Made by a program: the position numbers and the translations under genes. Positions 44,055-53,098 of a stretch of 64,000 nt of DNA are shown here, piece by piece; the first letter of the stretch is position 1, and each line of letters starts with the position of its first letter. The stretch comes from an uncultured SAR116 cluster alpha proteobacterium (GTDB taxonomy: Bacteria > Pseudomonadota > Alphaproteobacteria > Puniceispirillales > Marisalimonadaceae). The notes beneath the pieces are model-generated. The model saw nothing but the letters and a program-made list of their open reading frames with translations, searched no databases and was not told the DNA's origin. The stretch spans positions 1 to 64,000 of the forward strand of contig CACNRW010000003.1 in the NCBI GenBank assembly GCA_902622875.1, in the 5' to 3' direction.

Positions 44055-44999
44055 ATGAATAATGTTGGTATTTGTGGTGCCGGTTTTATTGGGACAAGCT
44101 GGGCAGTTGGTTTTGCAAATGCAGGATTTAAGTGTTTTGTATATGATTCAAATAACAAAAGTATTAAAAACTTTGAAAAAATATTTAATAAATTACTCCT
44201 CGATTTAAAGATACTAGACCCTGAAATTGACGTAAATCAAATAAAATCAAATATCTTTCTTGATTGTACAATTAATGAAATATGTAAAGACGCTTTATTA
44301 ATCCAAGAAAGCATAATTGAGAATTTAGATGCAAAACAGCAAATATTTAGAGAATTAGACAAATTATCTTCAAAAAATACTATTATTGCATCATCATCAT
44401 CTTATCTTCTCATTTCTAAGATTTCAGAATATGTTGAGCATAAACATAGATGTATTAATGCCCACCCAGCTCTGCCGCCCCATGTTGTTCCTTTTGTTGA
44501 AGTTGCTGGTAGTGATTATACTTCTAAAGAAATAGTTCGAAAAGCAATTAACTTATATAAAAAAGCTAACTACGCAGCAATTGTTGTTAATAAAGAGACT
44601 GAGGGTTTTGTTTTAAATAGGTTACAAGGGGCGCTACTAAACGAAGCTGTTCGTTTACATGAGGGAGGTTATGCTTCAATGGAAGATATAGACATAGCCT
44701 TAAAACATGCATTAGGAATAAGATGGGCATTCATGGGCCCCTTCGAAATAATGGATTTGAATGCCCCAGAAGGCATTAAAGACTCTTTTTCTAGGTATAA
44801 GAGTGGTATACAAAATTTAGCAAAAGAACAAAATAGTGTACCTGAATACTCTGAAGAATATTTGAATAAATTAGAAAATGAGCAAAGAAAGAGATTATCT
44901 TATTCTGAAAGATCAAATAGAATAGAAAAAAGAAATAAGATGATTGCATTAATTAGAAAGTTAAAACTTGAATTAGGAGAGGATATTTACGATGGCTAA
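44055..44999 (+). CDS. 3-hydroxyacyl-CoA dehydrogenase-fold enzyme, lambda-crystallin / L-carnitine-dehydrogenase type
   Basis: 314 aa. NAD-binding start GICGAGFIGTSWAVGFANAG, then IQESIIENLDAKQQIFRELD, INAHPALPPHVVPFVEV (catalytic His) and VNKETEGFVLNRLQGALLNE, the pattern of CRYL1/L-gulonate 3-dehydrogenase and L-carnitine dehydrogenase. It would oxidise a free 3-hydroxy acid to the 3-keto acid. The next gene, overlapping by 8 bp, is a BKACE enzyme that splits 3-keto acids, so the pair makes biochemical sense. Confidence 0.88.
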   Translation: MNNVGICGAGFIGTSWAVGFANAGFKCFVYDSNNKSIKNFEKIFNKLLLDLKILDPEIDVNQIKSNIFLDCTINEICKDALLIQESIIENLDAKQQIFRELDKLSSKNTIIASSSSYLLISKISEYVEHKHRCINAHPALPPHVVPFVEVAGSDYTSKEIVRKAINLYKKANYAAIVVNKETEGFVLNRLQGALLNEAVRLHEGGYASMEDIDIALKHALGIRWAFMGPFEIMDLNAPEGIKDSFSRYKSGIQNLAKEQNSVPEYSEEYLNKLENEQRKRLSYSERSNRIEKRNKMIALIRKLKLELGEDIYDG

Positions 45000-45930
45000 A
45001 AATAAAAAAGTAATTATAAGTTGTGCAGTTACTGGAGCAATACATACACCTTCAATGTCAGAGTATTTGCCAGTGACAGCTGAAGAAGTTATTGAGCATT
45101 CTTTGGCAGCACATGAAGCAGGTGCGGCTGTTCTTCATCTTCATGCAAGAGATGAAGTTGATGGCCATCCAACGCAAGATCCAGAAGAGTTTCAAAAGTT
45201 TCTGCCTACAATCCACAAATCTTGTAATGCAGTTATTAATATTACAACTGGTGGAGGTCCACAGATGACTGTAGAGGAAAGAATGCAACCGGCTATGCAC
45301 TTTAAACCAGAGCTTGCTTCTTTAAATATGGGGTCGATGAATTTTGGTCTTTTCCCAATGCTTAAAAGACATAATCAATTTAAACATAAATGGGAAACAG
45401 AAATGCTTGAAAGAAGTAAGCATACACTTTTTAAAAATACGTTTGAAGATATAGAAAATATTATGACACTTGGTTATGAAAATGGCACTAGATTTGAGTT
45501 TGAATGTTATGATGTTGGTCATTTGTATAATTTACATCATTTCCATAGAGAAGGAATGCTGAATGGGCCTTACTTTATCCAATTTGTAATGGGGATAATG
45601 GGTGGAATAGGCTCAGATGTAGATAATTTATTACATATGAAGAAAACTGCAGATAAGCTTTTTGGCGATGTAGGTTATGAGTGGTCTGTTGTAGGCGCTG
45701 GTGCAACTCAAATGAAGATGAATGCAACAGGAGCTTCACTGGGTTCGCACGTTCGTGTTGGTCTTGAAGATTCTTTATGGGACGGGCCAGGTAACCTTGC
45801 AAAAACAAATGCAGATCAAGTTAAGAGAGTTAGAGATATACTTGAAGGTCTCTCATTAGAAGTTGCCACCTCAGATGAAGCAAGAGAAATGTTAGGACTT
45901 AAAGGTAAAGATAAAACTAACATTAATTAG
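44992..45930 (+). CDS. Beta-keto acid cleavage enzyme (BKACE, 3-keto-5-aminohexanoate cleavage family)
   Basis: 312 aa. Signature VIISCAVTGAIHTPSMSEYL at the N-terminus, the zinc-binding HLHARDEVDGHP (His49, His51), INITTGGGPQMTVEERMQP and ASLNMGSMNFGLF. Members react a beta-keto acid with acetyl-CoA, giving acetoacetate and a CoA ester. The known carnitine route uses this family after L-carnitine dehydrogenase. Here the pairing is preserved but the true substrate is unknown. Overlap with the preceding gene implies coupled translation. Confidence 0.93.
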   Translation: MAKNKKVIISCAVTGAIHTPSMSEYLPVTAEEVIEHSLAAHEAGAAVLHLHARDEVDGHPTQDPEEFQKFLPTIHKSCNAVINITTGGGPQMTVEERMQPAMHFKPELASLNMGSMNFGLFPMLKRHNQFKHKWETEMLERSKHTLFKNTFEDIENIMTLGYENGTRFEFECYDVGHLYNLHHFHREGMLNGPYFIQFVMGIMGGIGSDVDNLLHMKKTADKLFGDVGYEWSVVGAGATQMKMNATGASLGSHVRVGLEDSLWDGPGNLAKTNADQVKRVRDILEGLSLEVATSDEAREMLGLKGKDKTNIN

Positions 45931-45941
45931 AAAGTAAAAAT

Positions 45942-46718
45942 ATGAACTATGAAAGACTGCTTGAAGGCAAGAAGACATTAATAACTGCTGGTGCTGACGG
46001 GATAGGATATGCAATAGCGAAAAGATTTGAGAAGGCTGGTGCGAAAGTATTTGTCTGCGATATCAATGAAGATGCAGTTAATAAAGTAAACGATGTTGAT
46101 GATAATATTAAAGCAGTGCTATGTGACTTAAGGCAAACACAATTAATTGCATCTATGGTTGAGGCAGGTTTTGATTATTTAAAAGAAGTTGACATAATAG
46201 TTAACAATGCAGGAATAGCTGGTGAGACTGCTGGGGTTGGCGATCAAACTTTGGGTGGATGGCAAGAGTGTCTTCAGGTAAATATGACCAGTCACTTTGA
46301 AACCATGAGATTAGTTGTTCCTCGTATGAATGATGAAGGGTCTATACTTTCAGTTTCATCAGTGGCAGGAAGAGTTGGTTTTGCATACAGACTTCCATAT
46401 GCTGCAACGAAATGGGCTGTAATAGGAATGGTTAAAAGCTTAGCTATTGAATTAGGCCCTCGGGGCATTAGGGCTAACGCTCTTTTACCTGGGATTGTAG
46501 AGGGTGAAAGACAAAATCGAGTAATTGAAGCTAAAGCCAAAGTCAAAAATATTTCTTTTGATAATATGAAAGATGAAATTTTATCGGGTTCAGCATTGAA
46601 TAGATTTGTAACTCATGGTGATTTAGCAGAGCAGGCGCATTTTTTGTGTAGTCCTTTGGGAAAAAATATTTCTGGTCAAGCTGTAAGTGTTTGTGGACAT
46701 ATAGAAAAAGCTCTTTGA
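45942..46718 (+). CDS. Short-chain dehydrogenase/reductase
   Basis: 258-aa classical SDR. The cofactor motif is TAGADGIGYAIA, where Ala replaces the usual second Gly; Asp40 after VFVCD suggests NAD(H) preference. NNAGIAG, Ser140, Tyr153 and Lys157 form the active site. It is the last gene of the TRAP/BKACE operon, starting 11 bp after it. It might act on acetoacetate or on the imported compound. A 240-bp AT-rich gap follows before the second dctP. Confidence 0.88.
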   Translation: MNYERLLEGKKTLITAGADGIGYAIAKRFEKAGAKVFVCDINEDAVNKVNDVDDNIKAVLCDLRQTQLIASMVEAGFDYLKEVDIIVNNAGIAGETAGVGDQTLGGWQECLQVNMTSHFETMRLVVPRMNDEGSILSVSSVAGRVGFAYRLPYAATKWAVIGMVKSLAIELGPRGIRANALLPGIVEGERQNRVIEAKAKVKNISFDNMKDEILSGSALNRFVTHGDLAEQAHFLCSPLGKNISGQAVSVCGHIEKAL

Positions 46719-46958
46719 ATTCATTAATTAATTTTATAAACTCTAAAGTTATTTTACTTTTCAAATATAACAAATTAATAAGCCAACAAGTTGTCAAAGT
46801 TTTATTTTAAATTATAATGTAAAAAGTCTAATTTGATTTTTGCTAAATAATAACTTTGTGGGTAAATAAAACTTAATACTTTGTCTCTAGTTTGAAAAGC
46901 TTAAAAATTTAGTTGGAAATGTTATTTTTTAATTAATAATTTTTAAAAAGAGTTAAAA

Positions 46959-48002
46959 ATGTTTTTATATGGTAAACTCCTGATTAATTTAATTTTTGGA
47001 ATATATTTAATTTTTTCTTTATCTTGCTATGCTTCGTCTGTTAACTGGAGAATGCAAAGCGTATGGGGCAGTCAAGTAGCAATTAATGGCGAAGCTGCAG
47101 TTTATTTTTCTAATAAAGTAAGAGAAATATCAAATGATGACGTGCAATTACGATTCCATGAGCCTAATGCTCTTGTACCCTCTTTACAGTTATGGGATGC
47201 TGTAAAGAACGGCCAAGTTGATGCAGGTTATACTACTCCTGGTTATCATGCTGGAAAAATTCCAGCTGTTTCATTTTTTACAGCTGTTCCATTTGGACCA
47301 AATGCAAGTGAATATCTTGGTTGGATGGAATATGGAGGCGGTCAGCAGTTAAAAGATCGAATTTATGGTGATTATGGTCTTATTTCCCTAAATTGTTTAC
47401 TTACTGCTCCAGAAACAGCGGGCTGGTTTAGAAGAAAGTTTAATTCAGTCGATGAATTAAGAGGTATAGATATGCGCTTTTTTGGTCTTGGTGCAATGGT
47501 GATGTGGAAATTAGGAGTAAATACTAAGCTTTTAGCTGGTGGAGATATTTATCCAGCTCTTGAAAAAGGTGTTATTGATGCGACAGAATTTTCTATGCCC
47601 ACTCATGATTTATCATATGGTTTTTATCAAATAGCAAAATATAACTACTTTCCAGGTTGGCATCAACAGACATCAATTAATGAATTGTTATTAAATAAAA
47701 GAAAATGGAATAGATTAAGTAATTATCATCAATCAATAATAAGTACAGCTTGTCGGGATACAATGCTTTGGTCTAAGGTGCGAGCAGATGCAAAACAAGT
47801 TCCAGCTATGCGAGAACTTAAGAAAAAGGGGGTAACATTTGTAAGATGGAGTGATGAAGAACTTGCTAAATTTAAAAGAGCCTGGAACGAAATACTTAAA
47901 GAAAAATCAGCGCAGGACTCGCTTTTCAGAGAAATTGCAACTAGTATGAAAGCATTTAGAAAAGATTATAGTATATGGCAAAAATATGGTTATTTGCATT
48001 AA
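46959..48002 (+). CDS. Second DctP-family TRAP solute-binding protein (orphan)
   Basis: 347 aa, a close paralog of the protein at 40298, with the same blocks (GYTTPGYHAGKIPAV, MRFFGLGAMVM, ALEKGVIDATEFSMP). By eye most aligned residues are identical, and several DNA stretches are almost unchanged. The N-terminal ~25 residues form a signal peptide; a Cys at 23 in SLSCYA could be a weak lipobox. No membrane subunits follow, so it may share the DctQM upstream or act as a sensor. It precedes the caspase gene by 37 bp. Confidence 0.93.
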   Translation: MFLYGKLLINLIFGIYLIFSLSCYASSVNWRMQSVWGSQVAINGEAAVYFSNKVREISNDDVQLRFHEPNALVPSLQLWDAVKNGQVDAGYTTPGYHAGKIPAVSFFTAVPFGPNASEYLGWMEYGGGQQLKDRIYGDYGLISLNCLLTAPETAGWFRRKFNSVDELRGIDMRFFGLGAMVMWKLGVNTKLLAGGDIYPALEKGVIDATEFSMPTHDLSYGFYQIAKYNYFPGWHQQTSINELLLNKRKWNRLSNYHQSIISTACRDTMLWSKVRADAKQVPAMRELKKKGVTFVRWSDEELAKFKRAWNEILKEKSAQDSLFREIATSMKAFRKDYSIWQKYGYLH

Positions 48003-48039
48003 TCTAAAATGAGTATTAATTTATAATTGGGATTTATTA

Positions 48040-49509
48040 ATGAAATTGATAAAAAATTTATTTATTTTGGTCGTTTTATTAGTTTTTTTTCCTAAAATGG
48101 TTTTTTCAAATTATGATAACTTTGTTAATTTATCAAAGTCCAATAAGAATATTTCACTTAAATCTGATAACGAAATTTGCGAAATGATTGATGTTGACGT
48201 TTCTCCAGCAATTACGTTAAAGCATGAGGTTGAAGCTGAGAAACGAAACTTAAATTGCAAAACTAAAACCAATATTTATATTGCATCCAAATCAAAGCTA
48301 CAAACTTATACCAAACCTAAGTCAACTATATCTTCTGCAGAATTAGATGCATCTAGACGAGAAGCAAAATCTGAGAGAGAAAAACGTATAGAATTGGAAC
48401 GTAAGTTAGCAGCTATTGAATCAAAGCAAAAACAAGAACAGCAGAGAATTATCTCTGACAATCAAAGACCAATAATAAATGCTTTCGCAAAACAGGACGG
48501 TTCCAATGCAATTGTCTCTGGTCGTGTTACTGACAACACAGAAGTTGCTGAAGTGTTAATTGACGGACAAACTCAACAACTTAAATCTAATGGAGCATTC
48601 GAAACTAATTTTTACATTCCAAGAACAGGTAAAATTGTTGAGATAGTTGCTTTTGACATTAAGGGAAATAGAGCAAATAAAATATTAAGAATTGAAAGAG
48701 ATAACATCCAACAAGCAAGTGGTCCTTCTTTTGACAGTCTTAACCCTTCTGGTAAACGAGTTAAGCCTAATCCAAATGCTTTTGCATTAATTATAGGTGT
48801 TGCTGATTATGCTAAAACACCTGCAAATGCGTTATATGCTGATAAAGATGCTCAACAATTCTATGACTATGCTACAATGAAGTTAGGAATACCTTCATCA
48901 AATGTAAAAGAACTTGTGAACGATAAGGCGGATTTAGGTGAGATATTAATCAATGTAAAAGAATGGTTACGTAGGTCAGCTAAACCTTATAAATCAGATA
49001 TCTATATTTACTTTGCAGGTCACGGACTAGCATCACAAGATGGTTCTAAGATGTATTTACTTCCATATGACGGAAGACCACAATTACTTGAAAATACTGC
49101 CTTACTTAGAGATGAACTTTTCAAAGATATCAAACAAGCCAACCCACGCAGTGTCACAGTCTTTCTAGATACCTGCTACTCAGGTGTAACACGTAACGAA
49201 GAGATGCTTATAGCTGGAAGACCAATCGTCATCAAAGCAAAAGAACAAGCTATACCAGATGGTTTTACACTCTTCTCTGCAGCATCAAATGAACAGATAT
49301 CTAGACCACTAGAAGAAGCTAAACATGGAATGTTCTCATACTTTTTAATGAAGGGCATGGAAGGTGATGCTGATACTAATGCTGACAATAAGATTACTGC
49401 AAGAGAACTACACGCATATGTAGAACAGAACGTAGTCCAGCAATCAAGTGGCTCACAAACCCCTGAACTACAAGGTGATAAAGACAGTGTGCTTGTAAAG
49501 TTTAACTAG
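48040..49509 (+). CDS. Exported caspase-fold (C14) peptidase-like protein
   Basis: 489 aa. N-terminal signal peptide (1-23), a short Cys-containing segment ending EAEKRNLNC (~47-73), a coiled coil (~100-138), an Ig-like beta domain (~143-220) and a C-terminal caspase domain (~247-489). His328 in YFAGHG and Cys379 in FLDTCYSG form the catalytic dyad. DTNADNKITARE (445-456) matches an EF-hand-type calcium loop. Such bacterial metacaspase-like proteins have unproven roles. The 3' third uses many C-ending codons unlike its neighbours. Location points to the periplasm or outer face. Confidence 0.9.
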   Translation: MKLIKNLFILVVLLVFFPKMVFSNYDNFVNLSKSNKNISLKSDNEICEMIDVDVSPAITLKHEVEAEKRNLNCKTKTNIYIASKSKLQTYTKPKSTISSAELDASRREAKSEREKRIELERKLAAIESKQKQEQQRIISDNQRPIINAFAKQDGSNAIVSGRVTDNTEVAEVLIDGQTQQLKSNGAFETNFYIPRTGKIVEIVAFDIKGNRANKILRIERDNIQQASGPSFDSLNPSGKRVKPNPNAFALIIGVADYAKTPANALYADKDAQQFYDYATMKLGIPSSNVKELVNDKADLGEILINVKEWLRRSAKPYKSDIYIYFAGHGLASQDGSKMYLLPYDGRPQLLENTALLRDELFKDIKQANPRSVTVFLDTCYSGVTRNEEMLIAGRPIVIKAKEQAIPDGFTLFSAASNEQISRPLEEAKHGMFSYFLMKGMEGDADTNADNKITARELHAYVEQNVVQQSSGSQTPELQGDKDSVLVKFN

Positions 49510-49639
49510 GACTATTATTTTTTGATTGCAGTATTTCATAATTAGATATTTCTTATTTTCAAAGTAAATGTGGATTTCTAAACTTAAATGAAATTTTATC
49601 AATCTGTTAGGATTTGTTGACATTAGAGACAGGTTATAA

Positions 49640-50494
49640 TTATTTTAAAATTTCACCTAAAATTGGATAAATATAAGGCTTAAACAATTCTGGGTTTTCA
49701 GACATAGGGAAATGTCCTATACCAGGAATTATAGTCGCTTTAGCCCCTCTTATTCTGCTTGCTGTTGCTAAAGTTCGCTCAGGAGTACAAGAACAATCGT
49801 ATTCACCAGACAATAAATATACAGGACATTTTGATGTATCTATTAAACCTGAACGATTATCAAAATCTCCGTCATGCCAATAAAAATAAAGATCTCCTTT
49901 AAAAATTCCTGGACCACCTTGCATATAATGCCATAATGTCTCATGTCTAAATTGATCAGGGCTTTGCGGGGCTATTTGAGACGAAACGAATGCAGATTGA
50001 ATTAGCCCACCATGAATATCAGGTCTATATAACCAGTCTAAATCATAGTAGGGTTCTAGTTTGTCAGAGCCTTCGAGAGCTATAACAGCTTTAAAATAAT
50101 CACTATGTTCTAGAGCAAGATGTAAAACAACTCTTCCTCCCATGGAACAGCCCATAACAACAGGTTCATTTAACTTATAGTTATCACAGAAAGACATTAT
50201 AATTTGCTTATATAGACTAGTAGTTAGTTTATAATCTTTTAATTCGTAACCTTCTGGAGGATTGGATTTCCCATGCCAAGGTAGATCAAATGCAATAACT
50301 CTAAAATCCTTAGTTATTTCTTTATCATTTAATATATGACGAAATTGACGTCCATCAGATCCTGCTGTATGAAGACATATTAAAGGAATACCTTCACCTG
50401 CTTCTTCAACATAAATTCTGTATTTTGTATCACCTACATTTATATTTAAGTATCTGCCAATTATATCTTCAAATTCTATGTTAATATTTTTCAT
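49640..50494 (-). CDS. Alpha/beta hydrolase
   Basis: 284 aa. LICLHTAGSDGRQF near residue 33 is the oxyanion-hole region; the nucleophile elbow is GCSMGGR; Asp in YLLSGEYDCS and His in PGIGHFPMSE complete the triad. No signal peptide or lid features that fix a substrate. It lies 7 bp downstream of the SCP2-like gene on the same strand, so they are probably co-transcribed. Confidence 0.87.
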   Translation of the reverse strand: MKNINIEFEDIIGRYLNINVGDTKYRIYVEEAGEGIPLICLHTAGSDGRQFRHILNDKEITKDFRVIAFDLPWHGKSNPPEGYELKDYKLTTSLYKQIIMSFCDNYKLNEPVVMGCSMGGRVVLHLALEHSDYFKAVIALEGSDKLEPYYDLDWLYRPDIHGGLIQSAFVSSQIAPQSPDQFRHETLWHYMQGGPGIFKGDLYFYWHDGDFDNRSGLIDTSKCPVYLLSGEYDCSCTPERTLATASRIRGAKATIIPGIGHFPMSENPELFKPYIYPILGEILK

Positions 50495-50501
50495 AGTTAA
50501 C

Positions 50502-50870
50502 CTATTTAATAGAATGTCTATTTGATGAAATAAGATCTTTAAAATACTGAAGGTTTTGCATAAATGGTGTCAAATTACCGTCTATAGTTATTAATTTTTT
50601 GGCAAGCATAGCAAAAATATCGTGATAATCTCTTGGAGGGATATTAAGCCAATGCTTTTCCCAAGCAATTTTTTCCCCATGAATTTTAAAAGTTCCACTT
50701 CTAGTTAAAATCGTTCTTTTAGTTGTGGAGACAACTTTACCTTCAATAATTTCAAATAAATAATCATTCTGTCCAATGCCAAAGGTAAAAGTTAAATTTA
50801 TCCAACGACCTTTTTCAATTAGTCGTTTATTAGAATTAATTTTAATTATCCATTTTTCAATTGAGTGCAT
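50502..50870 (-). CDS. SCP2-like small protein
   Basis: 122 aa. The pattern DYLFEIIEGKV, then a strand with TRSGTFKIHG, a WEKHWLNIPP helix, YHDIFAMLAKKLITIDGN and a final helix resembles sterol-carrier-protein-2-like lipid-binding domains. The match is by eye and moderate. It may carry or bind the substrate of the adjacent hydrolase. It is divergent from the aminotransferase gene. Confidence 0.6.
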   Translation of the reverse strand: MHSIEKWIIKINSNKRLIEKGRWINLTFTFGIGQNDYLFEIIEGKVVSTTKRTILTRSGTFKIHGEKIAWEKHWLNIPPRDYHDIFAMLAKKLITIDGNLTPFMQNLQYFKDLISSNRHSIK

Positions 50871-50965
50871 AACAATACTATTTTAACTTTATTAAATTAT
50901 AAATTTTTATAAATATTTTACAAAAAATTTCTTTATTATAATATTACAATTTATGGGGAGTGAAT

Positions 50966-52174
50966 ATGTTTAATATTAATAATTTTTTACACTCAGATGC
51001 TTTAGGACCAGCGATTGAATGGAAGGGCTATGCAAAATTTAACTTTATTGGGGGGCATAATGATAATGAAAGTATACCAATTATATCCCTAAAAGAAGCT
51101 ATAAATAAAATAATTTTAAAAGAGGGAAAAACATTAGCTAAATATGGATTGGAAAGTGGTCCTCAAGGGTATCTTCCACTCAGGCAATTCATTTCAAAAC
51201 AATTAAAAAAAAGTGCGAATATTAATTGTTCTGAAAAAGAAGTGTTAGTAGTTTCTGGATCGTTGCAGGCATTAGACCTAGTAAATCAAACATTTTTAAG
51301 AAAAGGCGACACAGTCATAATTGAAGAAGAAAATTATGGTGGGACTATTTCAAGGTTTAGAAGAATCGGCGTTAATATGATAGGTATTCCATTGGAAAAA
51401 GATGGAATGAATATTGAGGTTTTAGAACAAACCTTTGAAAGTCTTAAAAAAAAGAAAATCAGACCAAGATTTATTTACACTATTCCAACAATTCAGAATC
51501 CAACAGGCACTATTATGTCTGTGAATAAAAGAAAAGCTCTAATAAAGCTATCTAAAAAATTTGAAACTCCAATTTTTGAAGATGATTGTTATGCTGATCT
51601 TATTTTTGATAAAGAAAGGCCTCCAGCAATAAAATCTTATGATAATGATGGTTATGTAATATATTGTGGCTCTTTTTCAAAATCTATTGCACCGGCGTTA
51701 CGGGTAGGATACTTAACAGCTGATTGGTGTGTTTTATCAAGAATACTCCCTTATAAAACTGATGCTGGAAGTGGATCATTGGAGCAAATGGCACTTGCAG
51801 AGTTTTGTAAAATTAATTTTGATACTCATATAAAAATACTCAGAAATGAACTTAAAAAAAAGTCAGACACCATATGCAATGCGTTAGATAAATACTTTGG
51901 TTCTACGGCAGATTATAATAAACCTGTTGGTGGAATTTTTGTCTGGATTAATTTACCTAATAATGTAGACACGTCACGCTTATACGAACTTGCGTTAAAA
52001 GATGGTGTCGCGATTAATCCTGGAAATGAATGGTCGATTAATTCTAGTGGAAATCATAAAATTCGACTTTGTTTTGGTAATCCGTCAATAGAAGAAATTG
52101 ATGAGGGGGTCAAAATTTTAGCAGAAATATGTAAGAAGGAGTTTGGTATACCTCTTCAAATAGCTAATTCATAA
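50966..52174 (+). CDS. Fold-type I PLP aminotransferase (LysN/2-aminoadipate, MocR-like)
   Basis: 402 aa from ATG at 50966, which has GGGGAG 5 nt upstream; a GTG at 50960 overlaps that site and is unlikely. Motifs: KYGLESGPQGYLPLRQFIS, VVSGSLQALDLVNQ, IPTIQNPTGTIMS, FEDDCYADL and the PLP Lys in GSFSKSIAPALRVGYL (about residue 239), with the substrate Arg in HKIRLCFG. The subgroup acts on 2-aminoadipate, kynurenine or branched/aromatic amino acids. No HTH domain is fused. Confidence 0.9.
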   Translation: MFNINNFLHSDALGPAIEWKGYAKFNFIGGHNDNESIPIISLKEAINKIILKEGKTLAKYGLESGPQGYLPLRQFISKQLKKSANINCSEKEVLVVSGSLQALDLVNQTFLRKGDTVIIEEENYGGTISRFRRIGVNMIGIPLEKDGMNIEVLEQTFESLKKKKIRPRFIYTIPTIQNPTGTIMSVNKRKALIKLSKKFETPIFEDDCYADLIFDKERPPAIKSYDNDGYVIYCGSFSKSIAPALRVGYLTADWCVLSRILPYKTDAGSGSLEQMALAEFCKINFDTHIKILRNELKKKSDTICNALDKYFGSTADYNKPVGGIFVWINLPNNVDTSRLYELALKDGVAINPGNEWSINSSGNHKIRLCFGNPSIEEIDEGVKILAEICKKEFGIPLQIANS

Positions 52175-52177
52175 ATA

Positions 52178-53077
52178 TTAATTAGTAAATGCTAATTCTA
52201 AAATAGCTTTAGAAAAATTTTCAGGATCCTCTTGAGGTACATTATGTCCTGTGTTTGGTAAAATTTGATGTCTAACGTGAGCTGAGAACTTTTCTTTAAT
52301 TTTAGAAATATTAAACAATTCTGAAACACCATCAGTTTCACCTTCAATAGTTATGCTTGGAACTGAAATTGTTGGTTGTTTAGATAAGTTTTTTTCAATT
52401 AAATCAAATTTCGGATCTCCAGTAACCATACCAAATCTATGTTTGTAGCTATGAACAACTACATCTACAAAATCAGAATTATCAAATGAGTTTTTGCTTA
52501 AACCATATATTTCTTCACTAAAATCCCAAGAAGGTGACCATGTTTGCCAGAGATATCTTATAAAATCATGACGCTTGTTTATTAAGCCCAAACGGCCTCT
52601 TTCACTATGAAAAAAGTATTGATACCATAATTTTTGTTCAGTATTTGGATTTGATGGGTTTGAAGAATTTTTTATATCTTGAATATTATAGCCATTACAG
52701 GAGATTAATCCTAGGCATCTTTCTGGATAAAGAGCAGCAACTACACATGCCGCTCTACCTCCCCAATCATAGCCAGCTAAGATACCTTTATCTATTTTAA
52801 TTGAATCCATTAAATTTAATAAATCGTATCCTAGTGCAGCTTGCTGACCGGATCTTAAAGTTTTTTTTGCTAAGAATGAAGTTTTTCCATAACCCCTTAG
52901 ATAAGGCACAATTACTCTACATCCAGAATTTGACAAAAAAGGGACCACTTCAAGGTATGAATGAATATCATAAGGAAAGCCGTGCAGTAGGATAATAGGA
53001 ACACCATCTATTGGACCTGATTCAAAATAGCCTACATCTAGATCTCCAGCGTTTATTTGTTTTAAATCTGCAATCAA
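52178..53077 (-). CDS. Alpha/beta hydrolase, epoxide-hydrolase / dehalogenase type (Asp nucleophile)
   Basis: 299 aa. HGFPYDIHSY holds the oxyanion-hole HGxP motif. The nucleophile elbow is GYDWGGR, with Asp instead of Ser, as in epoxide hydrolases, haloalkane dehalogenases and fluoroacetate dehalogenases. The C-terminal His is in PNTGHNVPQEDPE. It converges on the aminotransferase gene with a 3-bp gap and lies 21 bp from the Lrp gene on the same strand. Substrate unknown. Confidence 0.86.
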   Translation of the reverse strand: MIADLKQINAGDLDVGYFESGPIDGVPIILLHGFPYDIHSYLEVVPFLSNSGCRVIVPYLRGYGKTSFLAKKTLRSGQQAALGYDLLNLMDSIKIDKGILAGYDWGGRAACVVAALYPERCLGLISCNGYNIQDIKNSSNPSNPNTEQKLWYQYFFHSERGRLGLINKRHDFIRYLWQTWSPSWDFSEEIYGLSKNSFDNSDFVDVVVHSYKHRFGMVTGDPKFDLIEKNLSKQPTISVPSITIEGETDGVSELFNISKIKEKFSAHVRHQILPNTGHNVPQEDPENFSKAILELAFTN

Positions 53078-53098
53078 TTTTATTACTTTCTAATTTAA

